In this document: positions 57,311-64,000 of the stretch, one piece after another
Layout: each line of letters opens with the position of its first letter
Numbering within the stretch: the stretch's first letter is position 1
Assembly: GCA_003599575.1 (NCBI GenBank)
Contig: QZKV01000133.1
Span: forward strand, 113,021-177,020
DNA from: Desulfobacteraceae bacterium
GTDB lineage: Bacteria; Desulfobacterota; Desulfobacteria; Desulfobacterales; Desulfosarcinaceae
Direction of reading: 5' to 3'
DNA: 64,000 nt
Translations under genes and position numbers: made by a program
The notes under the pieces: model-generated
What the model was told of the DNA's origin: nothing
What the model saw: only the letters and a program-made list of their open reading frames with translations
The model's database searches: none

Positions 57311-57781
57311 ATGGCGGACATGATTGTTCATTTGTATGCACTGCCATCCCTGCATTCGAGCTCAGCCGATCTGCACTCCCGAGGTTTTACCGTCCGGCGC
57401 GCGATGGCCTATGAACGTGAAGCGGTCGTTGAATGGGTGCACACCACCTTCAACAGGTTTTGGGCTTCGGAATGCGCCACGGCCTTCGGCAGACAGCCCA
57501 TTGGTTGTTATATCGCCGTACAAGAAAAGGCCATTAAAGGATTTTGTTGTGTTGAGAGTACGTTTAGAAATTTTGCAGGACCGATCGGCGTCGACAGAGA
57601 GGTTCGGGGACAAGGATTGGGTGGGGCGTTGTTGAACGCCGGTCTTGAGGAGCTCAGGCAGATGGGGTATGCCTATGCCATCATCGGAGATGCCGGTGAA
57701 CCGTCCTTTTTCGCCAAAACGGCAGGAGCTGCAGTCATCGACGGATCCACGCCGGGACCGTATCCGCCAAGGCTGCGATGA
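57311..57781 (+). CDS. GNAT-family N-acetyltransferase
   Basis: 156 residues. The acetyl-CoA binding motif is VDREVRGQGLGGALLNAGLEELRQMGYAYAIIG, with the Q/RxxGxG/A pattern REVRGQGLG and a following helix. The N-terminus gives YEREAVVEWVHTTF, and the end has FFAKTAGAAVIDG, as in GNATs acting on small molecules. ATG 57311 follows AAAGGAG. The substrate cannot be told. It stands before the LolC/E-type permease but with different codon spacing (55 bases). Confidence 0.85.
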   Translation: MADMIVHLYALPSLHSSSADLHSRGFTVRRAMAYEREAVVEWVHTTFNRFWASECATAFGRQPIGCYIAVQEKAIKGFCCVESTFRNFAGPIGVDREVRGQGLGGALLNAGLEELRQMGYAYAIIGDAGEPSFFAKTAGAAVIDGSTPGPYPPRLR

Positions 57782-57854
57782 TCATCCGGAGCCGATTTCG
57801 CCTCGGGTGCCTGCAAACCGGGCTTGAACTTGGGGCTTGACCAATCGTGACCGC

Positions 57855-59081
57855 ATGTCTTTTGAAACATTTATAGCCAGGCGATTTCTAAAAATCAGAC
57901 ACCAACGCAAGTTGGTACCGTTGATCACCATCCTCGCCGTTCTGGGCGTCGCTGTGGGAGTCATGGTTCTGATCGTGGTCATTGCAGTCATGACCGGGTT
58001 TCAATCGGAGCTGAAAAGGCGCATTCTCGGAATCGAATCGCATGTTATGGTCATGCGGTATAATGATTGGATCGGTGATCATAGGCAGGTGATTGAAAAG
58101 ATCGATCGGGTTCAAGGTGTGATTTCATCGGCACCCTACGTATATGCCCAGGGCATGCTGCGTTCGTCCGCTCAAATCTCCGCCATCGTTCTGAAAGGCA
58201 TTGACCCCGATCTTTCGATGATTCAGGTGGGAACCAGGGGCGATCGTGGTTTAAAACAACTGGTATCGGAGGATGATTCCAAGCAGACGGAAGCCGGAAT
58301 AGTTTTGGGCGAAGTTTTGGCTGAAAAACTGCAGGTCGGCGTCGGGGACACCCTGCTGCTTACGGTGGTCAGTTCGCATCAAAACAATCCGCGCCTTTTG
58401 CCAGGCATGCATCGCCTCAAGGTTGCAGGACTTTTCGAGACAGGAATGCATCAGTACGATGGATCCATGGGGTTCATGAACATTCACCGCCTGCAGCAGA
58501 TCATGGGTGTCAGGGATACGGTTACGGGCATCGAGGTCCGGATTTTGGATGAAGATCGCGCTGAGGCGGTCGCGGGTGAGATCACCGCAGCCCTGGGAAT
58601 GCATTATTGGGCTACGCAGTGGAAGCAGATGCATCGTAATCTCTTTTCCATGCTGGGCCTGCAGAAATTGATGATGTATGTGATTCTGACATTGATTATC
58701 CTTGTGGCCGCCTTCAATATCGCCAGCGCCCTCATCATGATGGTTAAGGAAAAAGTACGCGATATAGCTATTTTGAAAGTGATGGGCGCAAGCAATCGCA
58801 GTATCCAGGCCATATTTTTAAACAAGGGGCTGGTGATCGGCCTGACCGGCATAAGCATGGGCTGCGCCAGCGGACTGATTCTGTGTTGGATTCTCTCCCG
58901 GTATTCCTTTATCGATCTGCCGGGAGACGTTTATTTCTTAACCACCTTGCCCGTCAGGATTACCCTTATTGATATGGCCCTGATCATCCTCGGAACGCTT
59001 TTAATTTGCGTTTTCGCCTCGCTTTACCCTGCCGTGAAGGCAGCCAGAATAATGCCGGTGGATGGTGTCCGCTACGGGTGA
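57855..59081 (+). CDS. Lipoprotein-releasing permease LolC/LolE family
   Basis: 408 residues. Four membrane helices in the MacB/LolCE layout: one at the N-terminus (LVPLITILAVLGVAVGVMVLIVVIAVMTGFQSELKRRILGI) and three at the C-terminus (LMMYVILTLIILVAAFNIAS; GLVIGLTGISMGCASGLILCWIL; LIDMALIILGTLLICVFASL). The periplasmic domain lies between. Start MSFETFIARRFL is typical of LolC. It would release lipoproteins for outer membrane sorting. The partner ATPase LolD is not in the neighbouring genes. Confidence 0.9.
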   Translation: MSFETFIARRFLKIRHQRKLVPLITILAVLGVAVGVMVLIVVIAVMTGFQSELKRRILGIESHVMVMRYNDWIGDHRQVIEKIDRVQGVISSAPYVYAQGMLRSSAQISAIVLKGIDPDLSMIQVGTRGDRGLKQLVSEDDSKQTEAGIVLGEVLAEKLQVGVGDTLLLTVVSSHQNNPRLLPGMHRLKVAGLFETGMHQYDGSMGFMNIHRLQQIMGVRDTVTGIEVRILDEDRAEAVAGEITAALGMHYWATQWKQMHRNLFSMLGLQKLMMYVILTLIILVAAFNIASALIMMVKEKVRDIAILKVMGASNRSIQAIFLNKGLVIGLTGISMGCASGLILCWILSRYSFIDLPGDVYFLTTLPVRITLIDMALIILGTLLICVFASLYPAVKAARIMPVDGVRYG

Positions 59082-59142
59082 GGGTTTATCCAAGGCATCC
59101 GCACCTTAATGGTATTGATTTGAATTTGAATCAGGAAAATGC

Positions 59143-59589
59143 ATGCTCCGTTTTATTCAAGTCGTTTTTGCAGCAACAGTACTGGTTATGGTTGTTTTCG
59201 CTGTGACGGTGGATTCATCAGGGGCCGGCAATCATTTTGAAATTTTGGATTTGGCCACCTACATGCGGATTGCGAGTATCCTTGGCCTGCTTATTGCAGC
59301 CTTCATGGCCTGGGGTTATAAGAAGAAGATCGAAGCTTCCCAGAGATTTCTGCGCGCCCGGCAGGTTCTGGCTGAGGCGGAAGCCACGGCCGAGCGCAAG
59401 CAACGTGCTGTTGAACAGCTGGAAGGGACACTCAAGGCCCAATTTGCCGAAAAGGAGATGGTGTTAAAAGAGGAGATCGAGAAAATAAAATCCGATTATG
59501 CTGAGCGGCTGGCCGCTTTGAAAGAGCAAAACATGCGATTGAAAGAGACCGTCAGCAAATTGATGCAGGCTGTCAAGAACAAAGGCTAG
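59143..59589 (+). CDS. Small membrane protein with coiled coil, unknown function
   Basis: 148 residues. Two hydrophobic helices (FIQVVFAATVLVMVVFAVTV and MRIASILGLLIAAFMAWGY) are followed by a long charged coiled coil (FLRARQVLAEAEATAERKQ to KIKSDYAERLAALKEQNMRLKET). The layout recalls LapA / DUF1049 proteins, but I cannot assign it. CAGGAAAATGC precedes the ATG. It is followed 13 bases later by the first of two paralogous Cys-motif genes, suggesting co-transcription. Confidence 0.7.
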   Translation: MLRFIQVVFAATVLVMVVFAVTVDSSGAGNHFEILDLATYMRIASILGLLIAAFMAWGYKKKIEASQRFLRARQVLAEAEATAERKQRAVEQLEGTLKAQFAEKEMVLKEEIEKIKSDYAERLAALKEQNMRLKETVSKLMQAVKNKG

Positions 59590-59602
59590 GAAGGAATTTG
59601 CC

Positions 59603-60313
59603 ATGATAAAGCGGAGCCCGTTTCAATTTCATTACCAGTTCCAGTTTGTGAATGGTCACATCAAAGACTACAAAATTGCCCTGGATCCGGATTCATTGAG
59701 CCTGATACCGATGGCATCCATCTCCGAACCCGCCGATTGGGTCCGCCTCACCTATAAACCATGCCGGGGATGCCCCTTGAAGCCGGAGCTCTATTCCTAT
59801 TGCCCTATAGCGGTCAATATCATGGAATTGGTGGAATCATTCAAGAATGTTTTTTCGTACCATGATTGTACCGTCGTATGTGAAACGGGTGAAAGGACCT
59901 ACTCGAAAAAAACCTCGGTGATGGAGGGGCTTTCCTCAATTTTCGGGGTTATCATGGCGACCAGCGACTGTCCGGTGATGGAGTTCCTGAAGCCCATGGC
60001 ACGGTTTCATCTTCCTTTTGCAACCATCGAAGAAACAACGGTGCGGACAGTCTCCATGTATCTGCTTGGGCAATATTTCAAATGCAAGGATCGACCTGAA
60101 ATCAGGTTCGACTTTAAGATCCTGGAAAAACACTACAGCAAAGTGCAACTGGTCAATGAGGGACTGCTTGCGCGCATCAACAGCGTGAGCAGCGAAGATG
60201 CGGATAAAAACGCTATCGTGACACTGCATTCGCTATCTCAATTCCTTTCAATGGAGATCGACTACAGCCTGAGTGGTCTGGCGCACATTTTCGTGGGGCG
60301 CTATGCGGACTGA
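59603..60313 (+). CDS. Conserved Cys-motif protein (DUF6901-like), copy 1
   Basis: 236 residues. Conserved marks shared with the next gene: YKPCRGCPLKPELYSYCPIAVNIMELVESF, then SSIFGVIMATSDCPVMEFLKPMARFHLPF and EETTVRTVSMYLLGQYF. The CxxCPLK...C cluster and the later DCPV suggest metal binding or a redox role; no catalytic motif is known to me. I think it belongs to the family named DUF6901, but this is from memory and not checked. AAGGAATTTGCC precedes the start. Overlaps copy 2 by 11 bases. Confidence 0.75.
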   Translation: MIKRSPFQFHYQFQFVNGHIKDYKIALDPDSLSLIPMASISEPADWVRLTYKPCRGCPLKPELYSYCPIAVNIMELVESFKNVFSYHDCTVVCETGERTYSKKTSVMEGLSSIFGVIMATSDCPVMEFLKPMARFHLPFATIEETTVRTVSMYLLGQYFKCKDRPEIRFDFKILEKHYSKVQLVNEGLLARINSVSSEDADKNAIVTLHSLSQFLSMEIDYSLSGLAHIFVGRYAD

Positions 60314-61043
60314 CGGCACTTGCAAACCGAACACGATGGACAGCATCGAAATCGAATATTGTTTTCAAATGCAAGGCGAGGAGCAACGCGAATCCTTTAA
60401 GGTGAGCATTGAGGCCAAAAGCCTGCAAGCCGTGTGTTCCTATGGAAACAAAATGCCATCCTGGACGGCTTTGGAATTTCACCAATGCCCCAATTGTCCC
60501 TTGAAAAAAGGCCCGCATTGTCCGGCTGCCGTTAATATGGTGGGGTTGGTCGAATGTTTTGACAGATTGCTTTCCTATGGCGAAACCGTGGTGACCGTTA
60601 CCACGGCCGAACGGCTGGTTCGCAGCGACACCAGCATGCAGCGCGGTATTTGTTCTCTGATGGGACTGATGATGGCCTCCAGCGGGTGTCCCTTGACTGC
60701 TTTTTTCAAACCCATGGCGCGATTTCATCTGCCGTTCGCCAGCACGGAGGAAACGATCTGGAGGGCCACCTCCACTTATTTGATGGCCCAATATTTTCGA
60801 CACCAAATGGGAAGCCCGACGGATGTATCATTCCAGGGTCTCAGCGCGCTCTACCGTCAAGTTCAAATCGTCAATAGCGCCTTCGCCAAAAGATTGCGCG
60901 CGGCATGTCGTCGTGACTCCATGATCAACGCGATCGTGTTGCTGGATATGTTCGCGAAATCCATGCCCTACGCCATTGAAGACTCTTTGGACCAGATTCG
61001 TGAACTGTTCATTCCCTATCTGACGCATACCAGTTCCATATAA
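60303..61043 (+). CDS. Conserved Cys-motif protein (DUF6901-like), copy 2
   Basis: 246 residues from ATG 60303 (ATG 60336 is also possible). It is clearly a paralogue of the gene before it: FHQCPNCPLKKGPHCPAAVNMVGLVECF, GLMMASSGCPLTAFFKPMARFHLPF and EETIWRATSTYLMAQYF line up with copy 1. The N-terminus differs more than the Cys cluster. The shared PMARFHLPFA segment is almost unchanged, so it is likely functional. Copy 1 and 2 probably come from a tandem duplication and may act as a pair. Function unknown. Confidence 0.75.
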   Translation: MRTDGTCKPNTMDSIEIEYCFQMQGEEQRESFKVSIEAKSLQAVCSYGNKMPSWTALEFHQCPNCPLKKGPHCPAAVNMVGLVECFDRLLSYGETVVTVTTAERLVRSDTSMQRGICSLMGLMMASSGCPLTAFFKPMARFHLPFASTEETIWRATSTYLMAQYFRHQMGSPTDVSFQGLSALYRQVQIVNSAFAKRLRAACRRDSMINAIVLLDMFAKSMPYAIEDSLDQIRELFIPYLTHTSSI

Positions 61044-61385
61044 TCGCTTTTACCACCCCACACGGTGATTCGTGTGATGGAGAACGCCATTTATTCATTG
61101 CACCAGGTCCCTGTATTGCGTTCAATAGGCGGATTATTCCAAACAGTGCCTTGACAAGCGTGGGGCGGAAGGCCTACTAGAAAGGATTCTGAACAGGTTG
61201 TCAGAACGGGAACCAGTAGCGCCTCGAAACGTCGGCCTTCCGGAGGCACATCCTGGGCGCTTGTGCGGGCAACCACAGGCAACCCTCCCACGGTTGAAGG
61301 ACAGAGGAATTGCGCCCAAGGCAAATCCTGCCCACAAAAATTCGTCCTGAGACGCTTGGAATATACTATAGGAAGATGTCAGACC
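61044..61385. other. Intergenic region upstream of the RhlE-type helicase
   Basis: 342 bases. A weak candidate promoter is TTGACA with 18 bases to TACTAG (near 61151-61180), and TATACT occurs at about 61361 without a good -35. Several GC-rich short inverted patches (GGCCTTCCGG) are seen. The helicase frame is open through 61263 to 61385, but it holds no ribosome site. Confidence 0.45.
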
Positions 61386-62948
61386 TTGATACAAGTATTT
61401 AAAACGTTTCTTCGCAAGCTGGGCAATATCGTCCCAAAAAAGAAACCACAGTATCTCAAAGATAAGCAGGCCCAAGCCGAAAAATCCAGTCCTGCCGTTC
61501 GAACCCCCGCATCCGGTGAATCCGTCTCCAAACCGAAGCAAAAGCCGCGGCCGCCGGCACCAAAGTTGGATCAGGGGACACCCGGCCCACAACCGGTTTC
61601 GCAGGTTTGGACCCTGAAAGAGTTCGAGGTGCCGGAAATCGAAGGCAGGGTCCGTTTTCACGATTTTGACCTGCCCGAACCGGTCATGCACGCCATTTAC
61701 GATCTCGGATTCCAATACTGTACGCCTATCCAGGCCGAAATATTGCCCAGCACCCTCAAGGGTAAAGACGCTTCCGGAAGGGCTCAGACCGGGACCGGGA
61801 AAACCGCCGCTTTTATCATTACAGCCATTACGCGCTTGCTACGCGAACCGTCTACAGATAAGGCCCACAAGGGAGCGCCGCTGGTTCTGGTCCTTGCGCC
61901 GACGCGGGAATTGGTCATGCAGATCGGAGAAGAGGCACGCCAGCTGGCCAAATACGCAGATTTGGACATCGTCACGGTATTCGGCGGAATGGATTTCGAT
62001 AGACAGAGAAAACAACTGGCCCAATCACGAAGCCATATCGTGGTGGCCACCCCCGGGAGACTGCTTGATTTCAAACGGCAGGGCGATGTGAGACTTGACC
62101 GAGTGCAGATGTTGGTCATCGATGAAGCCGACCGGATGCTCGATATGGGGTTTATACCGGATGTTCGCAAGATCATTTACGCCACACCCCATAAGACAAA
62201 ACGCCAGACCATGCTCTTCAGTGCCACGCTTACCCTTGAGGTGACGCGCCTGGCGGCTCAATGGACGACAGATCCGATCACTGTTGAAATAGAACCCCAG
62301 CAGGTGGCGGTGGATACCATTGAGCAATTGGTCTATGTGGTTACGCGTGAAGAGAAGTATGCGTTGCTTTATAACATCATTACCAAGAAAAACCTGGAGC
62401 GCGTCATCGTCTTCTGCAATCGCAAAGATGAAACCCGGCGGCTGGCTGATTTATTTACCCGGTATCGCATCGATTGCGCCGTCCTGTCCGGGGACGTACG
62501 CCAGCGCACGCGCATCAGCACGTTAAATGATTTTAAAGGCGGTAAAATACGCATCCTCGTTGCAACCGACGTTGCCGGCAGAGGAATTCATATCGAGGGG
62601 ATGGATCATGTCATCAATTACACTCTGCCGCGGGATCCACAAGATTATGTGCATCGTATTGGACGCACCGGCCGCGCGGGAGCTGCCGGAACATCCATCA
62701 GCTTTGCCGACGAGGAAGACAGCTTCGTCATTCCCGCTATCGAAGCATTACTGGGGCATAAATTGCCATGCCTTCAGCCTCAAGAAGAGTGGCTGGCCCC
62801 TCCGCCACCGCCGCCACACCTGAAGCGCAAATCAAAATCGATCGATCTTGCCCCGCAGGGGCCCAGCGGCTCACGCCGCCGCAAAAGGGGCAAGCGGCCA
62901 CCCAGGCCGCGAGGCCGGCGAGAACGGGAAGGTCCGGTTTCAAAATAG
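61386..62948 (+). CDS. DEAD-box RNA helicase (RhlE-like)
   Basis: About 520 residues. Start is uncertain: TTG 61386 (after AGGAAGATG) gives [20 protein letters not shown]; the frame also runs to GTG 61263. Motifs: Q motif [28 protein letters not shown], Ia [55 protein letters not shown] and [13 protein letters not shown]. The basic N-terminal 75 residues and the basic C-terminal tail ([20 protein letters not shown]) are extra RNA-binding parts. RhlE-type helicases act in ribosome assembly or RNA decay. Confidence 0.9.
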   Translation: MIQVFKTFLRKLGNIVPKKKPQYLKDKQAQAEKSSPAVRTPASGESVSKPKQKPRPPAPKLDQGTPGPQPVSQVWTLKEFEVPEIEGRVRFHDFDLPEPVMHAIYDLGFQYCTPIQAEILPSTLKGKDASGRAQTGTGKTAAFIITAITRLLREPSTDKAHKGAPLVLVLAPTRELVMQIGEEARQLAKYADLDIVTVFGGMDFDRQRKQLAQSRSHIVVATPGRLLDFKRQGDVRLDRVQMLVIDEADRMLDMGFIPDVRKIIYATPHKTKRQTMLFSATLTLEVTRLAAQWTTDPITVEIEPQQVAVDTIEQLVYVVTREEKYALLYNIITKKNLERVIVFCNRKDETRRLADLFTRYRIDCAVLSGDVRQRTRISTLNDFKGGKIRILVATDVAGRGIHIEGMDHVINYTLPRDPQDYVHRIGRTGRAGAAGTSISFADEEDSFVIPAIEALLGHKLPCLQPQEEWLAPPPPPPHLKRKSKSIDLAPQGPSGSRRRKRGKRPPRPRGRREREGPVSK

Positions 62949-62951
62949 TTT

Positions 62952-63929
62952 TTATTCAAAATGATCGAACCCGCCTGGGAGAGGTATTGCTTCTCCAGAG
63001 GAAGTCATTAGAAGAATGCCATCCTCCGCGTCGGTGATGCGCCCCACTTCATGCAGAACACATCCTTGAGCCTTGAGTTGCGCCAGCCTTTCCGGCGAGA
63101 CGGAAAAAAGCAATTCAAAATCTTCACCTCCGCTCAACGCCCAGGTCACAGGATCTATTCCCAAGGTGCGTCCGGCGGCTTTGACATCATCGTGAATCGG
63201 TATGTTTTGTGAATTGATGCGGGCACCTGCAGCGCTTTGTGCGCATATATGGCGCACTTCAGCCGCGAGGCCGTCGCTGATGTCGATCATGGCGTTGGCA
63301 AACGGGGCAATGCGGCTGGATACATCCAGGCGACTGGCCGGCGTCAGATGTTTATGCAAAAGATACTTCGAGGGCCGGTACCCATTGCTCAGCAAGGCGT
63401 ATGCCGCCGCGGATGCGCCTAAAGTGCCGGTGACCATCAAAAGATCTCCCGGACGGCCATGCCTTCGCAAACACAGATGATCCGGATCGACCGAGCCGAG
63501 CAAGGTGATATTGATGGTGATGACGTCTCCCTGCGTCGTATCTCCGCCAAGCAGGACGACACCATGCTGTTGACACGAGCGGCCCATGCCTCGATACAGG
63601 CTCTCTACCCATTCGACTTCGGTATCGGCGGGAAGTACGATGGACACAAACATCCACTGGGGGGAGCCGCCCATTGCGGCGATATCGCTCATATTGCATT
63701 CGGCGGCTTTCATGCCGATTTGTTCGGGCGTGGACCACGTGCGACGGAAATGCCGGTTTTCCACGAGGAGGTCGGTCGTTACCAGTAAATAGGGTGACGG
63801 TTCGGGGGCAATGCGTAAAACGGCCGCATCGTCGCCGATACCTTTGACCACTTCCGCGCGGTCTGCGGGCAAGAGCTCCGCAATCCGCCGTATCAAACCA
63901 AACTCTCCGCCAATTTCTTTGATGATCAT
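62952..63929 (-). CDS. thiL: Thiamine-monophosphate kinase ThiL
   Basis: 325 residues. The family start GEFGLIRRIAELLP, KGIGDDAAVL, TTDLLVENRHFRR, MKAAECNMSDIAAMGGSPQWMF and the metal-binding GGDTTQGDVI are clear. It phosphorylates thiamine monophosphate to the active diphosphate. Convergent with the helicase gene, only three bases apart. The 71 bases after its start, to the window edge, hold no recognised feature. Confidence 0.95.
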   Translation of the reverse strand: MIIKEIGGEFGLIRRIAELLPADRAEVVKGIGDDAAVLRIAPEPSPYLLVTTDLLVENRHFRRTWSTPEQIGMKAAECNMSDIAAMGGSPQWMFVSIVLPADTEVEWVESLYRGMGRSCQQHGVVLLGGDTTQGDVITINITLLGSVDPDHLCLRRHGRPGDLLMVTGTLGASAAAYALLSNGYRPSKYLLHKHLTPASRLDVSSRIAPFANAMIDISDGLAAEVRHICAQSAAGARINSQNIPIHDDVKAAGRTLGIDPVTWALSGGEDFELLFSVSPERLAQLKAQGCVLHEVGRITDAEDGILLMTSSGEAIPLPGGFDHFE

Positions 63930-64000
63930 TATAATTGCTAAGAGAAAAATTTTTTAAATAAGCCGCCCGCTTTTTGGCCCTGGCAACCCGCGATACCGGC

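Noticed and set aside
63930..64000. Riboswitch (TPP) upstream of thiL
   Set aside because: Only 71 bases are in the window and no TPP core (CTGAGA with ACCTGA) is seen.

Overview
The window reads as chromosomal DNA of a Gram-negative bacterium of the Desulfobacterota (former Deltaproteobacteria), most likely a Desulfosarcina-like member of the Desulfobacterales. This is inferred from the Bacillus-type sdhCAB operon with a five-helix cytochrome b, a complete tol-pal cluster (so an outer membrane), a 32-residue AURKAIP1/COX24-type basic protein, a fimT-pilW-pilV-pilX-pilY1 minor pilin operon and the general codon style. There is no phage, no plasmid function, no CRISPR array and no complete insertion sequence. 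Nearly everything is core chromosome.

Layout. 1-6.5 kb: minor pilins and the PilY1 adhesin, with a 158-bp imperfect palindrome ending just before pilY1. 6.7-10.9 kb: a large protein of unknown function and a PilB/GspE-type ATPase. 11-18 kb, mostly minus strand: a LysM protein, groEL-groES, an FmdB zinc ribbon, an HELVH protein, a tiny plus-strand basic protein, and hflC-hflK. 18.3-24 kb, plus strand: dciA-like gene, a tRNA methyltransferase, two tRNA-Ser genes, dnaX-ybaB-recR, a YkgJ-type cysteine protein and murI. 24.2-31.9 kb, minus strand: a chemosensory cluster. In transcription order it is a receiver-STAS protein, a large hybrid CheA, CheW, CheB, CheR and a second receiver protein. 32.3-35.6 kb, minus: sdhC-sdhA-sdhB. 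36.7-41.8 kb, plus: tolQ-tolR-tolA-tolB-pal-cpoB. 41.8-47.5 kb, plus: ruvC-ruvA-ruvB, a SAM hydrolase-like gene, a membrane protein with a bactofilin, and rplM-rpsI. 47.6-54 kb, minus: an oligopeptide ABC transporter (oppA-B-C-D-F order of transcription). 54.2-64 kb: a repeat-containing membrane protein, larE, small genes, a LolC/E-type permease, two tandem paralogous Cys-motif proteins, an RhlE-type helicase and thiL.

How genes work together. The pilins, PilY1 and the ATPase belong to type IV pilus assembly, although the platform, secretin and retraction genes are outside the window. PilW and PilY1 both carry several Asp-rich EF-hand-like loops, which suggests calcium-dependent pilus function. 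The chemosensory cluster has all adaptation enzymes but no receptor and no stand-alone CheY. Its output may run through the receiver-STAS protein. tol-pal maintains the envelope; ruvCAB resolves Holliday junctions; dnaX-ybaB-recR is the usual replication/repair cluster.

The most unusual features are the palindromic element that supplies the leader (and an alternative start) of pilY1, a duplicated hairpin-forming hexanucleotide repeat between oppC and oppD, an OppC permease with two extra hydrophobic segments, a repeat protein with four DQIAPA motifs, and the receiver-STAS plus split-CheW CheA combination. No wholly new multi-gene system could be demonstrated. Unknown genes are flagged as such. 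All family names come from reading the sequence by eye; no search was run.
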